Source: Candidatus Epulonipiscium sp. (GTDB lineage Bacteria; Bacillota; Clostridia; Lachnospirales; Defluviitaleaceae). Taken from it: a stretch of 48,513 nt of DNA. Of this stretch, positions 18,140-27,305 are shown piece by piece (the stretch's first letter is position 1; each line of letters opens with the position of its first letter). The stretch is taken from NCBI GenBank assembly GCA_012518815.1, contig JAAYRK010000094.1, positions 1-48,513 of the forward strand. Reading direction: 5' to 3'. The translations under genes and the position numbers were made by a program. Under the pieces are notes generated by a model that did no database searches, was not told the origin of the DNA, and saw nothing but the letters and a program-made list of their open reading frames with translations.

Positions 18140-18177
18140 AAAAAACCTTCGACTCATAAAGAGCCGAAGGTTTTTTT
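18140..18177. terminator. Terminator after secF, shared with the S1-domain gene
   Basis: An AAAAACCTTCG-type arm pairs with CGAAGGTTTTT and extends inward as ACTC/GAGC with one mismatch, around a short loop. The T tract TTTTTTT follows; the A tract serves the opposite strand. Confidence 0.85.
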
Positions 18178-18553
18178 AGCGGTTGTTTCTTTTATTTAAA
18201 GCCGCTTGTTTTTCATTAGAAACCTTTAGAAAATCCTTTAGCATATCTTCTAAGCGATCTTTGTTGGAAGAAGCTTGAGCACTATTAACAGTAGTATCAG
18301 AAGGTGTTTTTTCAAAGGCATCTTTCATGGAAAGAGATATCTTTTTTGTGTTATCATCTATAGATAAGATTTTAACTTTAACCTTATCTCCTACTGAAAC
18401 AGCCTCATTGATATCTTTTAGGAAACCTTGACTTATTTGAGAAATGTGTACTAAACCTTGAGTTGATTCATCTAAAGTAATAAATGCCCCAAAAGGTTTG
18501 ATACTGTTTACCGTGCCTTCTACAATCTGTCCAACTTGAAATTTTTCTGACAT
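18176..18553 (-). CDS. S1 RNA-binding domain protein (general stress protein 13 type)
   Basis: A 125-residue protein with one S1 domain at about residues 4-75 (VGQIVEGTVNSIKPFGAFITLDESTQGLVHISQIS), then a short tail ending in basic and Gln/Asn residues. It resembles YugI/GSP13 of Bacillus, which associates with ribosomes; here this is by similarity only. The start at 18553 follows taggag with seven bases of spacing on the reverse strand; the 14 residues encoded upstream in the longer frame lie in the promoter region, which has an extended TGCTATAAT box. Confidence 0.88.
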   Translation of the reverse strand: MSEKFQVGQIVEGTVNSIKPFGAFITLDESTQGLVHISQISQGFLKDINEAVSVGDKVKVKILSIDDNTKKISLSMKDAFEKTPSDTTVNSAQASSNKDRLEDMLKDFLKVSNEKQAALNKRNNR

Positions 18554-18720
18554 ATTAACACTCCTATATAATATTGCTATATTATTATAGCACATACCTT
18601 TTAATTTTGGTACATTAAAAACGAATTATGATATTTTTAATAGTCTTTTAGATAGACTTTTTTTTAGCTCTATTTTATAATATTTTTATACTAGAAAAGC
18701 TAATTAGAATGGTGGTAGAC

Positions 18721-21156
18721 ATGATTCAATCTAAAAATTTATGGATAAATAAAGGGCAGTATTCTGATAGTGTAAATGAATTAGAAAAGACAGACTTACT
18801 GCCAATAACGGTTAAAGTTTTAAGAAATAGGGGTATTGATAATATTAATGATATGATTTCATTTTTAAATCCTGATTATTCTAGATTATATAATCCTTTT
18901 TTATTAAAAGATATGGATAAGGCAGTTAACAGGATTTTGTCAGCATTAGAAAACAAGGAAAAAATAATTATTTATGGGGATTATGATGTAGATGGAATTA
19001 CTAGTACATCTATTCTTTTTTTGTTTTTAAAAGAAAATGGTGCTATTGTAGATTATTATATACCTAACCGCATGGAAGAGGGTTATGGTTTAAATCTTGA
19101 AGCAATTAATAAAATAAAAGATAAAGGTACGGATTTAATTATTACAGTGGACACTGGTATTACTGCTGTTAATGAAGTTGCCCTGGCAAAAGAATTAGGC
19201 ATGGATGTTATTATTACTGATCATCATGAATGTCAAGCTGAAGTCCCACAAGCTTATGCAGTCATTGACCCCAAACAAGAAGATTGTAGTTATCCTTTTA
19301 AATTGTTAGCAGGAGTTGGGGTTAGCTTTAAGCTTATTCAAGCTTTAGCTAAAAAACTTAATAATGAAAACAGTATATGTAAGTATATGGACATAGTGTC
19401 TGTAGGAACAGTAGCTGACATCGTGCCTTTAATTGATGAGAATCGTATATTGGTTAAGAAAGGTTTTGAAGATATTCCTAATACTCAAAATATAGGTCTT
19501 GATGCTCTTTTAAAAGTATCAGGTTATAAAGGTGGACCTGTAACTACGGGCTTAATTGGTTTTGCCTTAGGACCAAGGCTCAATGCTTCAGGAAGAATTG
19601 GAGATGCTAAAAGAGGAATAGAATTATTAATTACTAATGATAAAGAAAAGGCAAAAATGATAGCAGATGAATTAAATGAGGAAAATAAAAACAGACAGGC
19701 TATGGAGCAAGAAATATTTAATGAAGCTATAAGTCTTATTGAAAAAGAATTTGATATTAAGAATACGAAAGTTATAGTTATAGCAGGGGAAGGATGGCAT
19801 CAAGGGGTAATAGGAATTGTTGCCTCAAAAATAGTTGAAAAATATTATAGGCCTACTATTTTATTGACTATAGAAGATGGTATAGCCAAAGGTTCTGCTA
19901 GAAGTGTTGAAGGATTTAATATATTTGAAGCTCTTTGTGAGAGTAGTCAATTTTTAACTAAGTTTGGTGGTCATGAAATGGCTGCTGGTCTAACAATAGC
20001 TATTGAAAATATTAAAGATTTTAGAATTTTTATTAATGAATATGCAAGTAATAAAATGGATGAAGAAACCTTGATTCCTAAACTATATTTGGAGGATAAT
20101 ATCGATGTTTCAGAAGTATCTTTAGAACTTATTTCACAGCTTAAGAAGATGGAACCCTTTGGAGTAGGTAATCCTCAGCCTATCTTTTCTTTGGAAGCTA
20201 AAGTAAATAGTTTTTCCCTTTTAGGAAAAGAAAAGCAGCATTTAAAGATTATTCTTGAAAATTCACATAAGAGCTTAGATGCCATAGGCTTTGGACTTGG
20301 TGAATATTATGATAAGCTGTTACAGGGACAGGAAATAATTGCAGCAGGTTCTCTTGATATCAATAAGTGGAATAATAATATTAAAGCCCAGTTAATAATT
20401 AAAGATTTAAAAAGCAGTTTGGAAGATGAATTAAAATATAATTATTTCATTTCTTTATATAATTTGTTTTTAAGCTTAGATGATGAAGCTACTCTTTTAG
20501 ATTATCAGAGTTTGAAGAAGATTTCTTTAGATGAAATTCAAAATCTAGAAGATAGTCTTATACTGGTTCAAAGTTTAGATAGCTTATTAAGACTGATTAG
20601 AGATTTTGACAATATAAAAATTATGTTTAACAATGAGTCTAAAATTTGTTATACTAATAAATATGATTTAAACAGTAAAATTGAAATTTTAGTCAATCCT
20701 ATAATGGATAAAGTTAATTTTTCTAAATACAAAACTATCGTGCTCTATGATTCCTTATGGATAAACAAGAGCTTTGTTGTAGAAGAGGATAAGAAAGAAA
20801 AATTTTTAAAGCTTAAAAAAACAATAAATAATAGTAATAAAGATGCTAGTCTATATATACCTGAACGTAAGGATTTTGTTGTACTTTATAGGTACCTTGC
20901 CATGTTAAGCAGTTTAAAGCAAAAATCAATAGCAATGGCTAGCCTTATAAAAGAATCTAGTAAATCTGTAAATACGAATGTTTTTAAAATACTCTTGTTA
21001 CTAGATATTTTTATGGAATTAGGCTTAATTCAATACAAATATGAAGATGAAAAAGTGTTTTTTAACATTATTTCTAATAAAAAAACATCTTTAGAGGATT
21101 CAAAAATACTTCAAAGGATAAGGAAATTAAATCATTATTTTATTGAAAATCAATAA
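18721..21156 (+). CDS. recJ: Single-stranded-DNA exonuclease RecJ
   Basis: RecJ degrades single-stranded DNA 5' to 3' in recombination and mismatch repair. The 811-residue protein starts with a DHH domain: IIYGDYDVDGITST near residues 82-95, VDTGI, and DHHE (VIITDHHECQ). The DHHA1 part has GWHQGVIGIVASKIVEKYYRPT, GSARSVEGFNIFEAL and FGGHEMAAGLTI, then an OB-like domain (MEPFGVGNPQPIF). The last 250 residues form the poorly conserved C-terminal domain known from Firmicute RecJ. The start is set at 18721, where ggtgg precedes the ATG by five bases; an in-frame ATG 12 bases earlier overlaps that site. apt follows after 24 bases. Confidence 0.95.
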   Translation: MIQSKNLWINKGQYSDSVNELEKTDLLPITVKVLRNRGIDNINDMISFLNPDYSRLYNPFLLKDMDKAVNRILSALENKEKIIIYGDYDVDGITSTSILFLFLKENGAIVDYYIPNRMEEGYGLNLEAINKIKDKGTDLIITVDTGITAVNEVALAKELGMDVIITDHHECQAEVPQAYAVIDPKQEDCSYPFKLLAGVGVSFKLIQALAKKLNNENSICKYMDIVSVGTVADIVPLIDENRILVKKGFEDIPNTQNIGLDALLKVSGYKGGPVTTGLIGFALGPRLNASGRIGDAKRGIELLITNDKEKAKMIADELNEENKNRQAMEQEIFNEAISLIEKEFDIKNTKVIVIAGEGWHQGVIGIVASKIVEKYYRPTILLTIEDGIAKGSARSVEGFNIFEALCESSQFLTKFGGHEMAAGLTIAIENIKDFRIFINEYASNKMDEETLIPKLYLEDNIDVSEVSLELISQLKKMEPFGVGNPQPIFSLEAKVNSFSLLGKEKQHLKIILENSHKSLDAIGFGLGEYYDKLLQGQEIIAAGSLDINKWNNNIKAQLIIKDLKSSLEDELKYNYFISLYNLFLSLDDEATLLDYQSLKKISLDEIQNLEDSLILVQSLDSLLRLIRDFDNIKIMFNNESKICYTNKYDLNSKIEILVNPIMDKVNFSKYKTIVLYDSLWINKSFVVEEDKKEKFLKLKKTINNSNKDASLYIPERKDFVVLYRYLAMLSSLKQKSIAMASLIKESSKSVNTNVFKILLLLDIFMELGLIQYKYEDEKVFFNIISNKKTSLEDSKILQRIRKLNHYFIENQ

Positions 21157-21180
21157 GAGAAAAACAGAGGGGGAAGTAAG

Positions 21181-21693
21181 ATGGATTTAAAAACACTGAT
21201 AAGAACTATACCAGATTTTCCAGAGGAAGGTGTTTTATTTAGGGATATCACACCCGTATTACAAGATAGTGAAGGATTAAAGGCTGCAATAAATCAGATG
21301 CAAGACTGTTTTAAAGATATTGATTTTGACCTTATTGTAGGACCAGAATCACGAGGTTTTATTTTTGGAGTTCCTCTAGCTTATAATTTAAATAAAGGCT
21401 TTATACCTGTTAGAAAAAAAGGTAAGCTGCCTTATAATACTATTCAAAAAGAATATGCATTAGAATATGGTACGGCAATTGTTGAAATGCATATAGATGC
21501 TATTAAACCTGGTCAAAAGATAGTGGTTGTAGACGACTTACTTGCTACAGGTGGAACTTCTAAAGCTATTGTAGATTTAGTAGAGGAAGCTGGAGGCGAA
21601 ATAATTAAACTTATATATCTTATTGAATTGAAAGCTTTAAAGGGAAGAGAAGTCTTAAAAGGATATAATGTAGAATCTATAATTAAATACTGA
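21181..21693 (+). CDS. apt: Adenine phosphoribosyltransferase
   Basis: Apt salvages adenine by joining it to PRPP to give AMP. The 170-residue protein has normal length, the N-terminal IRTIPDFPEEGVLFRDITP motif, GPESRGFIFG, and the PRPP-binding loop VVVDDLLATGGTSKA near residues 117-131. The ribosome site gagggggaag is about four bases from the ATG. It follows recJ closely and is upstream of rel, a linkage seen widely in Firmicutes and sensible because both handle purine nucleotides. Its stop codon lies inside a long perfect terminator palindrome. Confidence 0.97.
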   Translation: MDLKTLIRTIPDFPEEGVLFRDITPVLQDSEGLKAAINQMQDCFKDIDFDLIVGPESRGFIFGVPLAYNLNKGFIPVRKKGKLPYNTIQKEYALEYGTAIVEMHIDAIKPGQKIVVVDDLLATGGTSKAIVDLVEEAGGEIIKLIYLIELKALKGREVLKGYNVESIIKY

Positions 21694-21732
21694 TAAAAGA
21701 CACTTTCTTATTTAAGAAAGTGTCTTTTATCA
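21691..21732. terminator. Long perfect inverted repeat terminator after apt
   Basis: Two perfectly complementary 20-base arms (TGATAAAAGACACTTTCTTA and its complement) are separated by two bases. The first arm starts with the apt TGA stop codon. The T tract is within the second arm. Confidence 0.85.
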
Positions 21733-21775
21733 ATAAAAGCTGATTTTTAATAGCTTTATAGAAAGAGGTTAAACA

Positions 21776-22468
21776 ATGGATATAAATATAATATACGAAG
21801 ATGCTCATCTAATTGTAGCCAGCAAAGCTCCAAAGATTCCTTCTCAGCCAGATAAAACAGGAGATAAGGATATGCTAAGTTATTTAAAAGATTATTTAAA
21901 GGAAAAGTACCCCTCTGCAAGAAGTCCTTATATAGGACTTGTTCATAGATTAGACAGGCCTGTAGGAGGGCTTATGGTATTTGCCAAAACCAAGTTAGCT
22001 AATGCAAAATTATCAGAACAAATACAAAACAAACAGTTTAAAAAAGAATATTTAGCTGTAGTATGTGGAAAACCCATTAAACCACAAGGTGAACTTGTGG
22101 ATTATTTATTAAAAAATCAAAAAAGTAATTTATCAAAAGTAGTTCCAAAAGGGACTAGAGGAGCTAAGGAAGCCATTCTTGAATATGAGTGTATAGAAAG
22201 CATTAAAATAGAAGACGAAGGTATTTTAAGTCTTTTAAAGATTATTCTTAAAACAGGTAGGCATCATCAAATCCGTGTTCAACTTTCTTTTGGGGATATG
22301 CCTATCTGGGGAGACAATAAATACAATCCTGAGTTTATAAAAAGAAAGCACTGGACTCAGATTGCATTATGGGCATATAGTTTGTCGTTTTTTCATCCAA
22401 AGACCAATAAATTGTGTACTTATGAAGAAAAGCCTAACCAATATCCTTTTAATCAGTTTAATATATAG
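21776..22468 (+). CDS. RluA-family RNA pseudouridine synthase
   Basis: A 230-residue enzyme that isomerises uridine to pseudouridine in RNA. The catalytic motif HRLDRPVGGLMVFAKT holds the conserved Asp60, and the later KTGRHHQIRVQL and GDNKY motifs are typical of the RluA family. There is no N-terminal S4 domain, and the protein is shorter than RluD, so it resembles the smaller RluA/RluC-like enzymes. Which rRNA or tRNA position it modifies cannot be told. The ribosome site is agaaagaggt. It lies between apt and rel, on the same strand. Confidence 0.92.
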   Translation: MDINIIYEDAHLIVASKAPKIPSQPDKTGDKDMLSYLKDYLKEKYPSARSPYIGLVHRLDRPVGGLMVFAKTKLANAKLSEQIQNKQFKKEYLAVVCGKPIKPQGELVDYLLKNQKSNLSKVVPKGTRGAKEAILEYECIESIKIEDEGILSLLKIILKTGRHHQIRVQLSFGDMPIWGDNKYNPEFIKRKHWTQIALWAYSLSFFHPKTNKLCTYEEKPNQYPFNQFNI

Positions 22469-22519
22469 TAAGGTATGTTAAGGTTAAATTTCTTGTAACT
22501 GGGGACTTTTGTGACAATC

Positions 22520-22548
22520 TTGCAATTCTTAAAGATAATGAATATAAT
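22520..22548 (+). promoter_or_regulatory. SigA-type promoter of rel
   Basis: TTGCAA and TATAAT are 17 bases apart; the rel ATG is 54 bases further on. Confidence 0.75.
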
Positions 22549-22602
22549 AAAAAGAAATGCTTATAAAAGATGATTATTTCTATTTTTGAATGGGGGAAAA
22601 GT

Positions 22603-24840
22603 ATGTCTGACCAAATGATTTATCAAAAGTTAATATCTATTCTTGAGTCATATCACCCCTCTAATGATTTCTCATTAGTTGAAAAAGCTTACCATTTTGC
22701 TAAGGAAGCTCATAAAGGTCAACAGCGAAAGTCAGGGGAACCTTATGTGATTCACCCTTTAGAAGTAGCTGTAATTTTGGCTGAATTAGAATTAGATATA
22801 GAATCAATAACTGCAGGAATACTTCATGATATTCTCGAAGATACCGAATATACTTTTGAAGAATTAGCAAGTCTTTTTGGAGATGAAATAGCACGCCTTG
22901 TTGACGGAGTAACTAAATTAGGTAAGATTAATTTTTCTACTAGTAATAAAGAGTTGCAAAAAGAAGAAATACAAGCAGAAAATTATAGAAAAATGTTTTT
23001 AGCTATGGCACAGGATATTAGGGTTATTTTAATTAAATTGGCAGACAGACTTCATAATATGAGAACCCTTCGTTTTATGTCCCCAGAAAAACAAAAAGAA
23101 AAAGCTAATGAAACTCTTCATATATATGCACCTTTAGCTCATAGATTAGGGATTTCAAAGATAAAAGTAGAGCTTGATGATTTAGCTTTAAGATATCTTG
23201 AACCTGAAGTTTATTATGACTTAGTAGAAAAAATTGCAAAACGAAGAATTGAACGGGTTGAGTATGTAGAGAGAATTATTAAAGAAGTTAAAGAAAAATT
23301 AAATGAAACAGGAATAAAAGCAACAGTAGAAGGAAGACCTAAACATTTCTTCAGTATTTATAAAAAGATGGTTGGTAAAAATGTAACTTTAGATCAAATT
23401 TTTGATTTGTTTGCAATTCGTGCAATTGTAGAGTCTGTTAAAGATTGTTATGGGGTCTTAGGTATTGTTCATGAGATGTATAAACCTATACCCGGAAGAT
23501 TTAAAGATTATATAGCTATGCCAAAGCCTAATATGTACCAATCTCTTCATACAAGTCTTATTGGTCCAGAGGGAGAACCCTTTGAGGTACAGATTAGAAC
23601 AATCGAAATGCATAAGGTAGCTGAGTACGGTATAGCAGCTCACTGGAGATATAAGGAAGGTAAAAAAGGAACTAAAGTTAAAGATAAATATCAAGATAAA
23701 ACTGAAGAAAAATTAGCATGGCTTAGACAAATATTAGAATGGCAAAGAGAAATGTCTGACAATAAAGAATTTCTTGATGCCTTAAAAATGGACTTAGACA
23801 TATTTAATGACCAAGTATATGCATTTACTCCTAAAGGAGATGTAATTAGTCTTCCTTATGGTTCGACACCTATAGATTTTGCTTATTCTATTCATAGTGC
23901 AGTTGGCAATAAAATGGTTGGTGCTAAGGTTAACGGTAAGATAGTTACCTTTGATTATCAAATTAAAAATGGTGATAGAATTGAAATATTAACTTCTCAA
24001 AACTCCAGAGGTCCTAGTAGAGATTGGCTTAAAAATGTAAAGAGCTCCCAAGCTAAAAGTAAAATTAACCAGTGGTTTAAGAAACAATATAAACAAGAAA
24101 ATATTAACCGCGGTAAAGAGATGCTGGAGAAAGATGCAAAAAAACGCGGGTTAAATTTAAACGACTTATTAAAACCAGAATGGATAGAAAAAGTTTTAAG
24201 AAAGTATGGTTTTCAGGATTGGGAAGCTGTTTGTGCTGCTGTTGGTCATGGAGGAATAAAAGAAGGGCAAGTTATTCATAGATTATACGAAGAATATAAA
24301 AAAGAGAACAGGAAAAATTTAACAGAAGAAGATATTTTATCAATTCAAGAAGAAAGCAAAAAACCAGTTAAAAAATCTAAAAGCGGTGTCGTTATTGAAG
24401 GTGTGGGGGATGTAGCTGTACGTTTTTCAAAATGTTGTAACCCTGTGCCTGGAGATGAAATTATAGGCTTTATTACAAGAGGAAGAGGAGTATCTATCCA
24501 TAGAACTGATTGTATTAATATATTAAATGTCAGTGAAGAAGAAAAAGAACGTTTGATAGATGCAGAATGGCTAATTGTTGAAAAAGAGATAAAGAACCTT
24601 ACTTATCAGACAGAAATTAGAGTTATTGGTGAAGATAGAATGGGCATGATTGTTGACATATCAAGAGTTTTAACTGAAGAGAAGATACCTGTTAAGGCCC
24701 TTAATGCCAGAACAACTAAAAATAATGAATCAATTATTAATATTACTATGGAAATAAGTGGCGTACAGCAATTAGAAACTATCATCAGAAAGATTAAAAG
24801 TATAGTTGGAATAAACGATATCATTAGAGTAACGACTTAG
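22603..24840 (+). CDS. relA: Bifunctional (p)ppGpp synthetase/hydrolase
   Basis: The long stringent-response enzyme, making and degrading (p)ppGpp. The 745-residue protein has an HD hydrolase domain with an intact HDILEDTEYT (His75, Asp76, Glu79-Asp80), a synthetase domain with RFKDYIAMPKPNMYQSLHT and EVQIRT, a TGS domain (YAFTPKGDVISLPYGSTPIDFAY), a zinc-finger-like region (SKCCNPVPGD) and a C-terminal ACT domain. The RFKD form of the substrate motif is that of bifunctional Rel enzymes, so both activities are expected. The ATG at 22603 follows tgggggaaaa; the longer frame from 22570 has no ribosome site. The MBL gene and hemZ follow closely. Confidence 0.96.
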   Translation: MSDQMIYQKLISILESYHPSNDFSLVEKAYHFAKEAHKGQQRKSGEPYVIHPLEVAVILAELELDIESITAGILHDILEDTEYTFEELASLFGDEIARLVDGVTKLGKINFSTSNKELQKEEIQAENYRKMFLAMAQDIRVILIKLADRLHNMRTLRFMSPEKQKEKANETLHIYAPLAHRLGISKIKVELDDLALRYLEPEVYYDLVEKIAKRRIERVEYVERIIKEVKEKLNETGIKATVEGRPKHFFSIYKKMVGKNVTLDQIFDLFAIRAIVESVKDCYGVLGIVHEMYKPIPGRFKDYIAMPKPNMYQSLHTSLIGPEGEPFEVQIRTIEMHKVAEYGIAAHWRYKEGKKGTKVKDKYQDKTEEKLAWLRQILEWQREMSDNKEFLDALKMDLDIFNDQVYAFTPKGDVISLPYGSTPIDFAYSIHSAVGNKMVGAKVNGKIVTFDYQIKNGDRIEILTSQNSRGPSRDWLKNVKSSQAKSKINQWFKKQYKQENINRGKEMLEKDAKKRGLNLNDLLKPEWIEKVLRKYGFQDWEAVCAAVGHGGIKEGQVIHRLYEEYKKENRKNLTEEDILSIQEESKKPVKKSKSGVVIEGVGDVAVRFSKCCNPVPGDEIIGFITRGRGVSIHRTDCINILNVSEEEKERLIDAEWLIVEKEIKNLTYQTEIRVIGEDRMGMIVDISRVLTEEKIPVKALNARTTKNNESIINITMEISGVQQLETIIRKIKSIVGINDIIRVTT

Positions 24841-24849
24841 GAGGGCAGT

Positions 24850-25494
24850 ATGATATTAAAGACTGTTTGTGTAGGAGTAATTGGTGTTAATTGCTATATT
24901 TGTGGAGATAAAAAGTCAAAAAAAGGAGTTGTCATAGATCCTGGTGCTGAAGCAGATACAATAATTTCCGCCTTAAAAAGTGAAGATTTAGATATAGAGT
25001 ATATATTAATAACTCACGGCCATTTTGATCATATTGGTGCCTTGGATAAAGTAAAAGAATTTACAGGAGCAAAAGTTCTTATTCACGAAGAAGGCTTGGA
25101 GTATCTAACTGATTCTTATCTTAATCTTTCAAAGGCCTTCTTTAACAAGGCTTTTGTTAAAAATGCAGACGATACAATAAAAGACGGAGAAATCATTAAA
25201 GCTGGGGATTTATCTTTTAAGGTTATTCATACCCCTGGTCATACTTTGGATGGAGTTAATTATTATGAAGAAAATAAGGGAGTTTTATTTTCTGGAGACA
25301 ATTTATTTAAAGCTTCTATTGGAAGGACCGATTTCCCCAGGGGAGATATGAGTCTTCTTGTTTCTTCAATTAAAGAAAAACTTTTAAGTCTTCCAGATAA
25401 TGTTGTGGTTTATCCTGGTCATGGAGAGCCAACGACTATTGGATATGAAAAACAAAATAATATTTATTTAAGTGCAAACAGTTGGGATGAATAA
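24850..25494 (+). CDS. Metallo-beta-lactamase-fold hydrolase (glyoxalase II-like)
   Basis: A 214-residue MBL-fold hydrolase. The metal motif HxHxDH is THGHFDHIG near residues 56-64, followed by HTPGHT, FSGDNLF and YPGHGEPT. Length and motifs fit the short glyoxalase II-like group found next to rel in many Firmicutes; the true substrate is not known. The ribosome site ggagggc lies right after the rel stop, nine bases upstream, so translation is likely coupled to rel. hemZ begins two bases after its stop. Confidence 0.92.
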   Translation: MILKTVCVGVIGVNCYICGDKKSKKGVVIDPGAEADTIISALKSEDLDIEYILITHGHFDHIGALDKVKEFTGAKVLIHEEGLEYLTDSYLNLSKAFFNKAFVKNADDTIKDGEIIKAGDLSFKVIHTPGHTLDGVNYYEENKGVLFSGDNLFKASIGRTDFPRGDMSLLVSSIKEKLLSLPDNVVVYPGHGEPTTIGYEKQNNIYLSANSWDE

Positions 25495-25496
25495 AT

Positions 25497-26903
25497 ATGA
25501 CTGAGTTTAAATTAGTTGGCCATCAAAATACTTACCAAATAGAAAACATTATAAGGCTATATGATAAATATCTTAAAGATGTTTATATCATAAGTATTCT
25601 AAAAGATAATACTTGCAGAGCTGAAATATATGATAATAATAATTTGATAGTATATAAAGAAGAAAAATCTCCTAAAGACCCCAAGCTACAAAAGCAAAAA
25701 TTGGCTTCTGTTTTATATAAAGCTTTAGTAGAAGTTACAAAAAAAGAAATGCCTTGGGGATTTTTAACTGGTATTAGACCTACAAAAATCGTACATGAGC
25801 TGATGGAAGAAAAACTTAATGAAGAAGAAATAAAAAAGCAACTAATAAATTTTTATTATATAAGAGAAGACAAGGCTAATCTTATGATAGAAGTTGCAAA
25901 AAAAGAAAAAGAAATATTAGATAAAAATAAGGATAATGAAATAAGCCTTTATATAGGAATTCCTTTTTGTCCTAGTAAATGTTTATACTGTTCTTTTACT
26001 TCTTATGCTATAGATAACCGTCAAAATCTAGTGGAAGATTATTTAGATGCTTTAGAAAAGGAAATATTATTTAGTAAAGAATATTTAAAGGATAAATATA
26101 TAAGAAGTCTGTATATAGGTGGAGGAACCCCTACATCTTTGAATTTAAATCAACTTGAAAGATTATTAATTCAAATTAATAAGTCTTTTTTTATTGAAGA
26201 ATTAGATGAATTTACTGTTGAAGCTGGAAGACCAGATACTATCACTAGAGAAAAGTTAAATCTTTTAAAGCAATATAATGTAGATAGGATTTCTATTAAT
26301 CCACAAACAATGGATAATGATACTTTAGTAAGGATAGGCAGAAAGCACAGTAAAGAAGAAATTATTGAAGCCTTTTATATGGCTAGGGAAGCAGGCTTTG
26401 ATAATATTAATATGGATATAATTTTAGGACTGCCTGGTGAAGATACAAAGAATGTATCTTATAGCATGAGTGAAATAAAAAAACTGTCTCCTGATAGTTT
26501 AACAGTCCATACCATGGCTATTAAAAGGGCTTCAAGACTTAGTGAAAGCTTAGAGGAATACTCTCTTATAGATGAAGATAAGGTTGAAAAGATGTTAGAT
26601 ATCACTTATCAAGCTGCTATAAGTATGGGAATGAAGCCATATTATTTATATAGGCAAAAAAATATGCTTGGTAATTTTGAAAATGTAGGCTATTCAAAAG
26701 TTGGCAAGGAATCCATCTATAACATTCAAATAATGGAAGAAAAAGAAAGCATTATTGCCTTAGGAGCAGGAGCTATTACTAAGTTAGTGTACAAGGATAC
26801 AAATAGGATAGAGCGTATTCCCAATGTTAAAAATGTATATGAATATATTAAAAGAATAGATGAAATGATATTAAGGAAAGAAAGTTTATTACAATATGAA
26901 TGA
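25497..26903 (+). CDS. hemZ: Coproporphyrinogen dehydrogenase HemZ
   Basis: A 468-residue radical SAM protein of the HemN/HemZ family. An N-terminal domain of about 150 residues, specific to HemZ, precedes IGIPFCPSKCLYCSF with Cys158, Cys162 and Cys165, the iron-sulfur ligands. The GGGTPT motif and the C-terminal HTMAIKRASRLSE, YYLYRQKNMLGNFENVGYS and GAGAITK regions match HemZ. Family members are oxygen-independent coproporphyrinogen oxidases or haem chaperones; no haem genes are nearby, so the activity is unsure. It starts two bases after the MBL gene. The T-box promoter lies immediately downstream. Confidence 0.9.
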   Translation: MTEFKLVGHQNTYQIENIIRLYDKYLKDVYIISILKDNTCRAEIYDNNNLIVYKEEKSPKDPKLQKQKLASVLYKALVEVTKKEMPWGFLTGIRPTKIVHELMEEKLNEEEIKKQLINFYYIREDKANLMIEVAKKEKEILDKNKDNEISLYIGIPFCPSKCLYCSFTSYAIDNRQNLVEDYLDALEKEILFSKEYLKDKYIRSLYIGGGTPTSLNLNQLERLLIQINKSFFIEELDEFTVEAGRPDTITREKLNLLKQYNVDRISINPQTMDNDTLVRIGRKHSKEEIIEAFYMAREAGFDNINMDIILGLPGEDTKNVSYSMSEIKKLSPDSLTVHTMAIKRASRLSESLEEYSLIDEDKVEKMLDITYQAAISMGMKPYYLYRQKNMLGNFENVGYSKVGKESIYNIQIMEEKESIIALGAGAITKLVYKDTNRIERIPNVKNVYEYIKRIDEMILRKESLLQYE

Positions 26904-26915
26904 TATTAAAAGGGC

Positions 26916-26944
26916 TTGACATTATTATACATTATGACTAAAAT
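26916..26944 (+). promoter_or_regulatory. Promoter of the hisS-aspS operon
   Basis: A consensus TTGACA and TAAAAT with 17 bases between them, 13 bases after the hemZ stop. Transcription should begin near 26951. Confidence 0.85.
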
Positions 26945-26950
26945 CTTAAT

Positions 26951-27210
26951 TATAAATAAAGTAAAAGCGTTATAAGGAAGAGTAGAATATAATTGTCTTT
27001 CTCAGAGAGAAAAGCCTTGGCTGTGAGCTTTTTAAAGATGTTATATTCGAAGGACATCCTTACTGTGACAATCTGAATACCTATACCTAAGTAGGATTGT
27101 ACGGGTGGTTGCCGTTATATGACTAAAAGTGGAATTTCATTCAAGCAGGGTGGCACCGCGGAATATTTTTCGTCCCTGACAAGTTTATTGTCATGGATGG
27201 ATTTTTTTTT
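26951..27210 (+). ncRNA. T-box leader of hisS-aspS
   Basis: The leader carries the T-box sequence AGGGTGGCACCGCGG at 27147-27161. Stem I can be drawn: AAGG (26974-26977) with CCTT (27058-27061), then the specifier loop with AGTA (26981-26984) opposite GAA (27049-27051), then GAATATAA (26985-26992) with TTATATTC (27041-27048). The loop contains GACAT at 27053-27057. A terminator TGACAA/TTGTCA hairpin (about 27177-27194) ends in a T run at 27202-27210. Uncharged tRNA should favour the antiterminator and turn on hisS-aspS. The remaining 95 bases up to hisS show only the ribosome site. Confidence 0.93.
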
Positions 27211-27305
27211 ATAAAAGGATTTTTTTTTGATTAGAAAATAAGTTAAAATAAAATATAAAATGAACGGAGTATTTATTTGTTTATTGAATATAAGGAGGTA
27301 ACTAT

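Noticed and set aside
18641-18665. AGTCT/AGACT hairpin with T tract before recJ
   Set aside because: Only five pairs in AT-rich DNA; could be a weak terminator but not convincing.
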